From the NCBI GenBank assembly GCA_019321725.1, contig CM033115.1, forward strand, positions 4,350,673-4,414,672: DNA of 64,000 nt, written 5' to 3'. Position numbers and translations under genes: made by a program. A model generated the notes under the pieces. That model worked only from the letters and a program-made list of their open reading frames with translations. It did no database searches and was not told where the DNA came from. The stretch comes from Paulownia fortunei. Lineage: Eukaryota; Streptophyta; Magnoliopsida; Lamiales; Paulowniaceae. This document shows positions 1 through 9,850 of this stretch, one piece after another. Each line of letters starts with the position of its first letter. Position 1 is the stretch's first letter.

Positions 1-1599
1 AGATAATAATTGCACATCACTAATGAGTTCAAACCAACAGAATGACACTGCCTACAGTAAAAAGTATCTGATAGTCAAATATACTACTCATGTGAGGGAA
101 TAAAGAGCTTACTTTTGTTCCTAGTACAAGAAATTGTACTAGGCATCTGGATATGTCCGACTCCAAGTATTTTGCAGCCACGTGTAAAATAGTTTTATTC
201 AATGTGCACTGAGATATATCCAAACAAGTAAAGTTTTCCCAGAATATCTAAATTGTTAAGGCAAATAATGAGATAAGCTGTAATAAACAATTACTCGGAG
301 CATTGGATGCCATTTACACATTAAAAACATAACATTTGAAATCAAAGGCTTTGATACAGATGTGCCAAGGATTCCTTAATTTCAATTATGAGCCTAACAC
401 CATCCAAAGACATCAAGGAAGCAGTTCTTGACAGACATCAGATGGTCATTGTAAACAGTTTATTTCATTTTGGTCCTAATTAACAAGCTAATGGATAATA
501 GACACAAAATTTTCAGTTATTCATCAACATTGAGAAGATTTTTCCACAAATGCAGTCAAGATTAAAGGAGAAAAAGATACACATCATCTTATCAGGAAAA
601 TAATAATGCCAAGTTACTTTAATCATTTTTCATACTAAGGCAAAGGCTCGTACAAAAGGAACTAGGCTTCTGAAGTCCCCACTACAAACACTGGGAAATT
701 CCATAATCATTTAATATCCATAAAACTAAACGCATTTATGACATATATCATTTTCATTCCAGGGAATTGCAAAATTTCTACTCTATTCCACGCAGCAAAC
801 AAATAGGTAAATCTACAAGATATCTGATTTAAATAGAAGTTAGATCAAAAAAGCATAACGACGAAATTTGAGTTGTATCAGATTAATTAGGGTACAGTTA
901 AAGATTCAACAAGAGAATTCACTGCAGACTTCTCATTTATATCTAATTCCTCCAATTCCTTGAGCAGTTGTACCCGATCCTCAACAACCTGCAAATTTAT
1001 ACAAATTTCAGATATTTAAAATTCATCTGTAAATTTAAAAAAAAAATTCAAAACAGAAATTGAAATGAATACAAGTGTATAGTGCAGTACACTTCAACGC
1101 TATCATTTCGACCATTTCATTAGACATTTAGATTAATCGACTAATTAAGATAAAATAGAAAAAGCAACTCAATTTCCATGCTTAAATAAACTTCAAAAAT
1201 GCAAAACAATTTCAGAACTATCACATAGTACATCTATTAGACATTTACATCAACCAACTTAATAAGGCAAAATAAAAAAAGGTACCTCAATTTCCAAATT
1301 GAAATTAAAAATTTTCAAAACTGTTGCTCTCTAGAATTAATTGTATCACAAATTCAAAAAATATAAATATAAATCTGATATTAAAACTCCGAAACCTAAA
1401 AATCGACCAACATAATCTATAAAACAACCGCCAGACTAAATCTCACAGAAAACGGACAAACAGGATGAAATTGAATTTGGTAAAATCGAAAAACAGAATG
1501 AAATTTGATTTAGTTCAGAGCTAATAAGAAGCTTGCCTCGGAAGATTTGATGGCTTCAATTAAGGTCTGCAATTCTCTGCCTGAGCTCGAGCTCGTCAT
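1..1599 (-). CDS. Partial gene, first three coding exons of an uncharacterised plant protein
   Basis: Three exons on the minus strand join in frame: 1537-1599 (ATG at 1599, 21 codons), 896-988 (31 codons) and 113-247 (45 codons). The third exon ends at a GTAAGC donor (112-111), so the gene continues past the left edge. The predicted start reads MTSSSSGRELQTLIEAIK, then a Leu/Glu-rich helix-like stretch, then FWENFTCLDISQC and LHVAAKYLESDIS. The first intron begins with GC (GAG|GCAAGC) and ends with TGCAG; the second has donor GTACCC. From memory this N-terminus resembles a conserved large plant protein, possibly the FLIP/C1orf112 (DUF4487) recombination-factor family, but I cannot verify that, so no symbol is given. 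The 5' leader contains CT repeats (1623-1640) and a TATA-like ATATAAAC lies near 1665-1672. The exon chain is well supported by phase; the function is not established. Confidence 0.7.
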
Positions 1600-1622
1600 T
1601 TCCTTTCTCCCAATTTCCAGCA

Positions 1623-1640
1623 CTCTCTCTCTCTCTCTCT
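1623..1640. repeat. CT microsatellite in a 5' leader
   Basis: A run of CT dinucleotides just upstream of the ATG at 1599 on the minus strand, where it reads as GA repeats. A second short CT run follows at about 1651-1662. Such tracts are common in plant 5' leaders and core promoters. Confidence 0.8.
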
Positions 1641-1762
1641 AAAACGCTGTTTCTCTCTCTCTTTGTTTATATCTTTTTACGTTCCCGCCATTTCGAACAA
1701 TTTTTTTGGGGTAAATTGAAATGTGTGGAGAAAGTATCAGGTACGACGGCTGCATTAAGAGG

Positions 1763-1770
1763 CCAATGAC
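1763..1770. repeat. hAT target-site duplication, left copy
   Basis: CCAATGAC; identical to 5138-5145 on the other side of the element. Confidence 0.95.
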
Positions 1771-1950
1771 TAGACCTGACCACGGTTCAGGAACCGCCGG
1801 TTACGGTTCGGAACCGCCGGTTCCACGGTTCAAGAAAATTCCGACCCTTAACCTTAACCGTCAAGGCCGGTTACGGTCCGGGTTCCGGAACCGCCGGGCC
1901 GGTTCCGGTTACGGTTCCGGTTAACCGCCGGTTCCGGTTCCGGTTCCAAC
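1771..1950. repeat. Left subterminal GC-rich repeat array of the hAT element
   Basis: Short motifs of the type GGTTCCGG, GGTTACGG and AACCGCCGG recur many times in both orientations across about 180 bp, then stop abruptly at an AT-rich spacer (1955-2400). In hAT elements subterminal repeats serve as transposase binding sites; that role is inferred here. A translatable frame across this block (1721-1924, +) is a compositional artefact. Confidence 0.8.
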
Positions 1951-2461
1951 CCTTGAATTTTTTATTTATTTTTTTACCTATATTTTAAAAATTTGTAATT
2001 TTTTAATTAACTATTAATTTTATAAAATTGTAACTTTTGTAAAACAAAAACAAGGGTTTGAAATTTTAAACATATATTTGAATGAAAAATTTTGAACTTA
2101 AATTTTAAAAAAAATATCATTAATTTTTGAATTTAATGAATGTTTAACTTAAATTTGAAAAAAAAATATTATCTAAAATTTAAAGTATCAAATATTCTAA
2201 TTATAATAAATATATAAAAAAAAATATTCAACTTGAAATCTTAAAGTTTAAACTTAAATTTTAATAAAAAAAAATTGCACTTAAATTTTAAAAAAAATAT
2301 CCACAAAAATTTAAATTATATAATTAAAAATTATTTTAAAAATAAAAATGAGCTTGAACTTAAATTTAAGTTGCCTACGTATCCTCTTAGGGTATAGAGG
2401 AATCAAAGCTCACGTAGTTCTCTTACCTTTAAACCCTTCTTACCTTAGGGAGTGGCGTGGC

Positions 2462-4573
2462 TCAATCACTCCCACCCGTTCCCGTCGTTGTTCCATCTGT
2501 GTCCTCCTCTTGATCTTCCTCTGAATCCGGCTGATCTTGTCTTCGTACTGAGGCCTTGATCCAATCATCAAGACATGCTTGGGCTTCTAAATTTTCGGGA
2601 GACAACGTTGAGCGTTTCTCACTCAATATATTACCTCCCGCACTGAAAACTTGTTCCACTGCAACGGTTGAAGCAGGTGAAGCAAGTATCTCCTTCGCCA
2701 TTACGGACAAAATTGGATACGTTTGCTCCTTTTGCGACCACCATCGCAAAATATCGAACTCTCCATCGTCATCTGTATCATTAAACTCAAATGAAACATT
2801 AAAATAACTCTCAAGTTCTTGGCTAGAACTTGAGGATCCTCGAGGACGTTTAGTTCGTTCCCTAAGTAAAAGTTGTGCTGCCGTAAGTTTAAAACCACTA
2901 CTACTACTAGTTTTATGTATATCAACTTGAGTTGATTGTGAACCATATTTGGAAGTGTATTCATTATAAAATTCATTTAAAAGTGTTCTAATTTTAAATA
3001 TAATATTATTAATATCTATAGTATAATCATTTTCATTACGTGTTAAAGCATTGTAATAAATTAATAACAAGTCTTGTAAACCATCTAATTTAAGTCTAGG
3101 ATCAAAAACAACAGCAATTAAATTAATATCTGGAATTTCATAAAAATATTTTTTCCATTTCAACTGCATTGATAAAGTACAATTTACTAAATTTTCATCT
3201 TGGGAGTTAATATTTTCATGTAAAACTGATGCAATATTACAACAATTTAATAATACTAAATGAGAAGTTGGGGAATAAACACTAGATAATTGTAAAGTAG
3301 CATCATTAAATATTTTTAAAATATTACAAATTTTTTCACATACTGTCCAATGATGTGGATATAAATGAAAAGGAGTAGAAATAATTTGTACAAAAAATTG
3401 ACATAATAAATCTTTATAGTCGATAGATTCTTCTAATAATCTATATGTTGAATTCCAACGGGTTGGAACATCCCGTGGAAATTTTTTAGGCCTTACACCA
3501 TTAGCCTTACAAAATCTAAACCATTGTTTATTAATATGTGGATGTGTCCATAAATAAGAAAATGCTTGTCTAATTGGTTTAAGTTGATTATCTAAAACTT
3601 TTAAGCCATCTTGTACACATAAATTTAAAATATGACATATACATCTAATATGAAAAAATTTACCACCAATTGATGGTTCACATACAACTTTAAGATCACC
3701 AATACTAGCATTATTAGCTGCAGCATTGTCAAATGATATTGAAAAAATTTTATTAACTAAATTATATTCTTCTAATATTAAAAATATAATTTGTGAAATA
3801 TTTGCCGCTGTGTGTGGACTATCAAAAACTCTAAATGCAAGTAATCTTTTTTGAAGTGTCCAAGAATTATCAATCCAATGACATGTAATACCCATATATG
3901 AATGTATTTGCCAATGATCACTCCAAATATCACTACATAAAGAAATTTTATTATTTACATTATTTAATAATTCTTTTAACTCTTTTTTAGATTTATTATA
4001 TAATTTTTTTACATAGCGTGTTAGTGTGGTTCGTGGAACACCTTTAGCTGCCGGATTATATGTTGTTTGAATTAATTCATTAAAAAAGAATTTATTTGCA
4101 AAACTAAAACTAAGATGTTCAACAGAAATAAATCTAGCTAAATTTTCTCTACATCTAACATCATTATATTTAAATAAAGAAAGATCATTACCTCCACCGG
4201 CGCCGGAAGAAGCGAATGATGGCATTTGAGTTTGGGTACGATCAATGCCAAATTCTACTGGATGCTTCTTCTCCACATGTCTTTTCAATGATCCATAACC
4301 GCCTCCGGATTGAAATTTGTAAGATTGCGAACAATATTTACACTTTGCTCGCATCTCTCCATTTGGAAGTGTTATTTTATCAAAATGTTTAGTAAAAATA
4401 GAAGATTTAAGAGATGGAATAGATCGAGTGTGAGCATCACTCATTGTTTCTTGAGTAGTATACAAGTGAGTTTGCTCTTCATCACTTAACTCAACTTCAC
4501 AATCGATGTTGAACCTTGGTTGCTCGTCGGTTGCGGGCATCTTTCCCTTACCTCTATTGCTTGAACCGGCCAT
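2462..4573 (-). CDS. hAT transposase, 703 aa, intact
   Basis: Single-exon frame from ATG at 4573. It catalyses cut-and-paste transposition in the nucleus. Visible parts in order: an acidic and polar N-terminus; a BED-type zinc finger at about residues 57-106 with C78, C81, H99 and H104; a linker with a helix-turn-helix-like stretch (about 130-200); the RNase H-like catalytic core with D215 in SLCSDIWSD, D282 in ISFDNAAAN and the CxxH block RCICHILNL (310-318); FPRDVPTRWNSTYRLL downstream; FDPRLKL further on; and a C-terminal hAT dimerisation region with LASPASTVAVEQVFSAGG. The tail is acidic and Gly/Thr-rich. Length is normal for plant hAT transposases and there are no internal stops or frameshifts. 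Promoter features lie upstream inside the element (TATA box at 4794-4801). Confidence 0.95.
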   Translation of the reverse strand: MAGSSNRGKGKMPATDEQPRFNIDCEVELSDEEQTHLYTTQETMSDAHTRSIPSLKSSIFTKHFDKITLPNGEMRAKCKYCSQSYKFQSGGGYGSLKRHVEKKHPVEFGIDRTQTQMPSFASSGAGGGNDLSLFKYNDVRCRENLARFISVEHLSFSFANKFFFNELIQTTYNPAAKGVPRTTLTRYVKKLYNKSKKELKELLNNVNNKISLCSDIWSDHWQIHSYMGITCHWIDNSWTLQKRLLAFRVFDSPHTAANISQIIFLILEEYNLVNKIFSISFDNAAANNASIGDLKVVCEPSIGGKFFHIRCICHILNLCVQDGLKVLDNQLKPIRQAFSYLWTHPHINKQWFRFCKANGVRPKKFPRDVPTRWNSTYRLLEESIDYKDLLCQFFVQIISTPFHLYPHHWTVCEKICNILKIFNDATLQLSSVYSPTSHLVLLNCCNIASVLHENINSQDENLVNCTLSMQLKWKKYFYEIPDINLIAVVFDPRLKLDGLQDLLLIYYNALTRNENDYTIDINNIIFKIRTLLNEFYNEYTSKYGSQSTQVDIHKTSSSSGFKLTAAQLLLRERTKRPRGSSSSSQELESYFNVSFEFNDTDDDGEFDILRWWSQKEQTYPILSVMAKEILASPASTVAVEQVFSAGGNILSEKRSTLSPENLEAQACLDDWIKASVRRQDQPDSEEDQEEDTDGTTTGTGGSD

Positions 4574-4793
4574 TTTTTAATAAATGATAAAAATTTAGTA
4601 TATAGAATTGAATAATAAATAATTAAAGATGAAATAAATGAAATATGAAAAAAATTTAATGAAAGAATTAAAATAATATAGAATTGAGAATGAATAATTA
4701 AGAGTGAAGATTAGAGAATTGAGAATTAGATAATTGATAGTTGAGAGTTGAGAGTTGAGAGTTGAAGTGTGGAAAAAATGAAGAATTGATGGG

Positions 4794-4801
4794 TATTTAT
4801 A
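4794..4801 (-). promoter_or_regulatory. TATA box of the hAT transposase
   Basis: TATAAATA on the minus strand, 221 bp upstream of the transposase ATG at 4573. It lies between the palindrome cluster (4827-4918) and a leader containing GAGAGTT repeats (about 4739-4764). Position and sequence fit a core promoter; the exact start site is unknown. Confidence 0.6.
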
Positions 4802-4826
4802 GAAGAAATTAAAAAAAAAAAAAAAA

Positions 4827-4918
4827 AAAGTCAAACGGTCAAAATTTGACCGTTTGACTTTGGTGGCAACGGTCAAAATTTGACCGTTGCCACAAGAGAG
4901 CCGTTGGCAACGGCTCTC
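4827..4918. repeat. Three consecutive palindromes upstream of the transposase promoter
   Basis: Three near-perfect inverted repeats follow one another: 4827-4861 (17-bp arms, centre CGGTCAAAATTTGACCG), 4863-4893 (same CGGTCAAAATTTGACCG core, arms ending in GTGGCAA/TTGCCAC) and 4896-4918 (GAGAGCCGTTG/CAACGGCTCTC). Each has a one-base centre. A pure T tract of more than 20 bases follows (4932-4953). Confidence 0.9.
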
Positions 4919-4955
4919 TCATTTTTCCTTTCTTTTTTTTTTTTTTTTTTTTTCT

Positions 4956-5128
4956 TGAACCGCCGGGTCAGCCCGGCGGTTCACGGGTCCAAAAAATTCG
5001 GACCCGTAACCGGCCCGTGAATCCACGGGCCGGTTACGGGTCCGCGGGTCGGACCCGTGGTCAACGGGTTTTGACCCGTTGACCACGGGTCAACCACGGG
5101 CCGGGTCCGGTTTGGACCCGGCCCGTGG
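4956..5128. repeat. Right subterminal hairpin chain of the hAT element
   Basis: Consecutive GC-rich inverted repeats cover almost every base: 4956-4983, 4983-5007, 5000-5043 (20-bp arms, AATC loop), 5038-5056, 5053-5090 (17-bp arms) and 5094-5128 (15-bp arms). They share CCCGTGG/CCACGGG and GGGTCC/GGACCC words, which overlap between neighbouring hairpins so that alternative pairings are possible. The last arm reaches to within 9 bp of the element's end. Confidence 0.9.
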
Positions 5129-5137
5129 TCAGGACTG

Positions 5138-5145
5138 CCAATGAC
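5138..5145. repeat. hAT target-site duplication, right copy
   Basis: CCAATGAC; identical to 1763-1770. Confidence 0.95.
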
Positions 5146-6099
5146 TGATATTCATGCTAAAGGCAGTTTATGGCTGCCTTTTCTTTTCTTTTTTTCTGTT
5201 TTTTGGTTTTTTCTTTTCTTTTCTTTTCTTTTTTATTTCACTAGTAATATACTTATGAATTAAAATAAAAATACTATTTTTGGGTCATGATGAGAATTTG
5301 GCTCCAAAAAAATCATATGACTAAAATGTAATTTTTAAAATGAAAAATATTTTAATTTGAAGTGAAAATCAGCATGTGTTATTCCACACGTGACCAAACC
5401 AAAAGTGTCACACTAAATTACAATTTTTTTTTGTAGCACAAAGTTAACCCTAATAAGTATGTCAATTTAGAGGGAAAAAAAAAATAGGCACAATAAATAC
5501 ACTTATTTATAACATAAAATAATAATTAGAGACATAAATATAGCATTTAAATTGTTATTATTAATAATCACTGATACATGTATAGTGATAAATTATAAAA
5601 TTATTATCACTATTAAACTTGTAAAAAATTATTATTGATGATAAAATATAAATTTTTGTCACTAAATATACGATAATTAATATATGTAATTAATAACAAT
5701 TTTTTATACTATGACTTTATATCTCGTCATTAAAATTTTTTTTTCATAGTCTTAGTAAATGAAACTAATGAATTATTGCTAATTCAACAATATATTTTGT
5801 CATCGTTTTGTGGCCATGAGCAATAGTATGTTTGCTTGCAACTTACATTTTGACTTTTTAATAAGAAAAAATTATAGTCCAAATCTAATTTTGAATTAAT
5901 GAGAGCATGATGAATTCTTCATAGTTTTCCATGCCATGCCACCACCTTCAACACCATATTTATTGGGTATACCACTAGCAATGCCATGATCTTCGCAAGC
6001 TTGACCACTTCCTTTCACCTCCATCGACTTATTTCTACACACGAGATCTTCACCTATAGACAGAACCAAGAGGATGGGCGGCCGCACTCGTACTCCCTC

Positions 6100-6245
6100 A
6101 ACTTCACAATTTTTTTAAATTAATATAAATATTTTATATATAATTATTGAATTTTAGAATTTTATCTCTTTTAAAATATTAAAAATATATTTTTATCTAT
6201 TATTTTTTAAAAAATAAAAAATAAATTTTACCTCTTCAATCTCTG
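6100..6245. repeat. Dispersed repeat, copy 1
   Basis: Shares an extended AT-rich segment with 7230-7385: AATTAATATAAA, then TATATATAATTATT, AAATATTNAAAATA, TATCTATTATT and AATAAATTTTA in the same order and spacing, preceded in both copies by a GC-rich patch with GCCGC. The family is not identified. A weaker relative may lie at about 49590-50300. Confidence 0.55.
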
Positions 6246-7229
6246 TTTTCTAGCTCCGTTCCTGTGCTCATCCTCAACCATCACGTGAATAACCACCTCC
6301 ACCGCTTATTCTTCTATCCATGAACGTTGTAGTGTGTATTTCTAGTATATTACAAACAAATTGTATGATCGGTTGATTATTTTGTTGTAATTACTATTTG
6401 ATGATTTTTATGTTATAAATTATTTGATATTGCATTCATAAGAGATAATCAAATTGATTAATCAAAGTATTAACTGAAGATTCAATTCTGAATGGATATA
6501 GTATGTTTTCACTCCTTTTCTCCTCTTAATGATCATTATCTTTTAACCACTTCATTACCATTGTAAGATTAAAAGAAAGTTATATTATCATTATAACATC
6601 CAGAGGGACAGAATCGTCACAAAAAAATTGACAACTAAGATAGATATGATATTGTAGATGCTACATTAGTTGTACATATACTTGATTTAAATCCACCATT
6701 TAAATGTCCTATTTTTTTATAAAATAAGATATTTGGCATTCATTTATATATCAAATATACCATACACCTGGTATAACATGGATATTACCGATAGATATCA
6801 TATCAATTAAAATTTATAATGTACCGACATTTTGAAAAAGAGTCTCGTGCAGTATTGGACACAAATATGTCTCTCACACGTTATTTGACATGTATAAAAA
6901 TTAAATAAAAAAAGAAATATTCCAATACAATAAGTACATGGCACAACCGTAGCTAATGGCTCATCCGACTCCTTTCAAATATAACACTGAAATTGTACAT
7001 TTGTCATTTCACATAGCTGGTATTCTTAATTTGCCTAAAAAAAAAAAGGTTTTAATTATTGATCTTTTAAGGTTAGCTAGTGTCATTGGAGATTCATGTA
7101 ACTAGCTTAGATACAAGAACTCCAATTAGAATCATGACGATGATTTATCTCCTCTAATTCAATTTTGTTTTTCCATTGTGGTCAAGGGAAATTGTCCCAA
7201 TCACAGACGGAGGCAAGGGGCTAGCGGTA

Positions 7230-7385
7230 GCCGCCACTTCTAGCTCCCTAAAAATTTTAAATTAATATAAATTTTATATATATAATTATTAAATTTTAAA
7301 TTTTTTTTTCTCAAATATTGAAAATACTTGTTTATCTATTATTATTAATAAAAAATAAATTTTATACCTTAGTGTCAATTTTTTG
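7230..7385. repeat. Dispersed repeat, copy 2
   Basis: Partner of 6100-6245. The preceding sequence has AAGGGGCTAGCGGTAGCCGCC, a wording often seen at the edge of small interspersed plant repeats; that is recollection and not proof. Confidence 0.5.
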
Positions 7386-7720
7386 ATTCCATCCCTTATA
7401 CCAATGGGTTAGGAACTCTCCACGAATTTTCTTTATCTTCTCGTACACTTATCAAAAAATGAAATATAGTAAGAAATAATTTGAAATTGGCAAAGGGGCA
7501 TACCAAAATATATTCAAGTCAACATGCATGCATTACACCAAGAAATAAAAATACATTACTACAAACTCGTAATTCGAAAGAAAAATACAATAAGACCTAG
7601 GGAAAAAAAAACCTTAACACTCAAGATAAACTTGCAACAATAGTTACACCTAGACCATCAAATTAAACAACAAAAGCATGCAATAACTTCCTACCCTTTG
7701 AAAAAATACCATCGACAAAT

Positions 7721-8115
7721 TTAAGGTATAATGCCCCCAACTCCACCTACACCACCGATGCCGCCACCCACGCCGACGCCGCCCACTTTACCTAGCCCGC
7801 CTACGCCACCGAGTCCACCTAGCCCTCCAAGCCCACCTGCACCACCAAGTCCTCCAATGCCACCAAAAACAGGCAGCACCCCTACGTAGCCACCAACGCC
7901 GCCCCAGCCACCAACGCCGCCATATGTAATGAAGTTTTTCTGGTCGTCCACGGCGCCGTTAGCAGCCGGTGCAGTTGCGGTGGTGGCCACGGTCTCTGTG
8001 TTTTCTACAGGGGCTAATGCATTAGCACTAGGGTTTGTTAGTTCATGATCAGTTGGAATGCTTCTTGCAGTGGCATGTACTAGTACAAGTGCAAGCAAAA
8101 GAGTTAAGTACATTT

Positions 8116-8122
<7 letters not shown>
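7721..8122 (-). CDS. Secreted glycine-rich (cell-wall type) protein, 133 aa
   Basis: Single exon. I start at the ATG at 8122 (MAKMYLTLLLALVLVHATA) and not at the upstream in-frame ATG at 8185, because the 21 extra codons are only translated TA and GA microsatellite. Residues 1-19 form a clear signal peptide with a likely cut after ATA. Residues 20-66 are an Ala/Thr-rich linker with acidic residues ending in DDQKNFITY; residues 68-131 are glycine-rich with GGVGG/GGLGG repeats and no cysteine. The architecture is that of small apoplastic glycine-rich proteins ('putative cell wall protein' type), presumed structural or wall-associated; no enzymatic motif is present. A TATA box lies at 8249-8258. 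The repetitive tail is prone to length variation between alleles. Confidence 0.88.
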
Positions 8123-8162
<40 letters not shown>

Positions 8163-8163
8163 G
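8121..8163. repeat. Compound CT/TA microsatellite in the 5' leader
   Basis: About 11 CT units followed by about 9 TA units, directly upstream of the glycine-rich protein ATG. Likely variable in length between individuals. Confidence 0.9.
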
Positions 8164-8248
8164 TATATTTCACACAGTAAAACACACTCTAAAACACGCA
8201 GTGAATGAAACTAGAATGTACTGGGCAGGGTGAGGGTTGACAACATGG

Positions 8249-8258
8249 CTATTTATAG
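8249..8258 (-). promoter_or_regulatory. TATA box of the glycine-rich protein gene
   Basis: CTATAAATAG on the minus strand, about 130 bp upstream of the chosen ATG, with the microsatellite leader between. Confidence 0.7.
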
Positions 8259-8259
8259 G

Positions 8260-9489
8260 CAATTTTTGAGGTTTCAAACAGGGGGTGGGGTTCGGGGACA
8301 GTTGTGAAAATTCAAGGGGGTAGAGTAAATATTGGCATTGAATTTTTCGTATAATAACAGTCTCGAGAATAGCATTTTTTTTCCGACTGCAAAAGGGACA
8401 GAGGTAGCTGAATCGAAAGGAGTGAGCAATTAATATAAGAACATGGTCAGAAATATTGTCAACTCAGAAAAAAACAAATTACTTCTCTTTCCATCCCACG
8501 TTTCTCTTTCAAAAGAATATTTTATTTTTTAAAATTATTTTTTTTAAAAAATACTCTTTCAATTAAAATAATAATATAATATAACTAACTATTAATTATT
8601 ATTTTTAAAAATAATTAAAATTTCATATCAAATCAAATTAAATCCAAAATTTTAGGATGAAAAGATTACTTGTCTACATTTATTTTTATCATGGGATGCA
8701 CTCAACTTGAATGCCATGCAACTCATACAAGCTGTGTTGCCTACACTTGTTGCAATTGCACAAGGTGACATATTTAATGTTGGTATTAAAGTGGTTGTCA
8801 TTTATCGTTGCTACACTTTTTGAATTATTGAATATATTTTTAATTCTATTTGTAAAGGTTTGTTTTGATGTTTTTATATTTTAGTTTAGTGTTTCTTTTT
8901 TATGATATATTTTTAATGCTTTAGTACGACAATATTTTTTTTATATATATTTTGATTTATCAAACCGAATTTTTTTAAAAATTCAATAGTTTATTGTGTT
9001 GAAGTGATTAATTCAAATAAATGGTATATCAAAATTTTCAGTTTAATTAGGTATATTGTTATAAGATGAACACCTTTGTGTCAAATAAATTGGCATAAAT
9101 TTCTTATAGCAAACTCATACAAAAAGAAAATCGAATATGATATGAAATGATGAAAAAGTACATAAAAAATTAAAAAAATTAAAACTAATTTAGAGGTGTT
9201 TGCGACCATACCTATAATTCAAGGGAATATAATATGTTTTTTACCCAAGTGCATATCATGCACAAAAGGACAAATTAGTCCACGAACATTTCCCACGGCC
9301 ACATCATATTTTTCTTAATTAATTCATTCATTAAAACGAGGGGGAAGTGTGTAAGTTGCTAGTTCACCGGGGTGTTTGCGGCTATAACTATATAATTCAG
9401 GGGCATAATGTAATTTTATCATAGGGTATAATGTATTTTGCCATATACATACATGTACATATGTAAGTACATGTATATATATATATATG
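8260..9489. other. Intergenic, no supported gene
   Basis: AT-rich. Two short related stretches, GGTGTTTGCGACCATA at about 9196 and GGTGTTTGCGGCTATA at about 9370, are each followed by AT(A)ATTCA(A/G)GGG. They look like paired edges of a small repeat; no family is assigned. Confidence 0.4.
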
Positions 9490-9850
9490 TATGTATATAT
9501 GCCCTTTCCCTTATTTTATCTTGCCTTGTTTCCTCTTTTTTCCTTTTTACTTTTGTTTTCTTTCCTTTTTCGTCCGAATGATTTCTCGTCTTCTTTTCTT
9601 CCACTTTTTCTTTATTTTCTTTTCTCTTCTTTCTTATGAATGGATTTCTTCCTTGTACTTTTTCCATTTCTTTTTCCTTTTTATATTTTTGTTTCAATTT
9701 TGTCTTGCATGGGAATATTCTATATTGGGGCTAGTTTTGTATCTGAATTTAAGAGAAATTCCAGTGTAAATTTGGTTTGGCTGCATCCAAACCATTTAGC
9801 ATGGAGATTAATATTTTTAATGTGATTAATTTATACCTTAAAAGGAGGCA
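9490..9850. repeat. Pyrimidine-rich repeat, copy 1 of 3
   Basis: A TTTTC/TTTCC-rich stretch followed by a conserved tail with GGTTTGGCTGCATCCA, ACCATTTAGCATGG and AGATTAATATTTTTAATG. Further copies are at 10495-10830 and 17380-17650. The open frames here are compositional and differ between copies. Confidence 0.7.

Larger units (their letters stand above)
1771..5137 (-). mobile_element. Complete hAT-superfamily DNA transposon
   Basis: The element is 3367 bp and flanked by a perfect 8-bp target duplication, CCAATGAC, at 1763-1770 and 5138-5145. Its ends are inverted repeats: left TAGACCTGACCACGG and, read inward, right CAGTCCTGACCACGG. They differ at two positions and fit the hAT terminal pattern (Y-A at the tip). 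It encodes one long uninterrupted transposase on the minus strand (2462-4573). Both subterminal regions are GC-rich (CCGG/CCGTGG motifs) in contrast to the AT-rich host DNA; the right end is a chain of hairpins. The intact frame, perfect target duplication and matching ends suggest recent insertion and a potentially autonomous copy. The empty site would have read ...AAGAGGCCAATGACTGATATTC. Confidence 0.95.
5146..7720. other. Intergenic, no supported gene
   Basis: AT-rich DNA between the hAT element and the glycine-rich protein gene. A C/T-rich strand lies at 5178-5235. Two related stretches, about 6100-6245 and 7230-7385, each pair a short GC-rich block (around 6078 and 7210-7250) with a shared AT-rich segment containing AATTAATATAAA and TATCTATTATT; they look like two copies of one dispersed element. 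A 63-codon frame at 5896-6087 (-) is not convincing. Confidence 0.6.

Noticed and set aside
1721..1924. 67-codon frame with Gly/Arg-rich translation
   Set aside because: It crosses the hAT target duplication and left end; it is a by-product of the GC-rich subterminal repeats.
2556..2976. Additional frames on both strands within the transposase
   Set aside because: Shadows of the 703-codon transposase frame.
5896..6087. 63-codon frame on the minus strand
   Set aside because: No recognisable domain or signal peptide, no promoter features, and its start overlaps the edge of a dispersed repeat.
9419..9825. Lys/Glu-rich (-) and Phe/Leu-rich (+) frames
   Set aside because: They arise from a pyrimidine-rich repeat; frames are not kept in the copies at 10495 and 17380.
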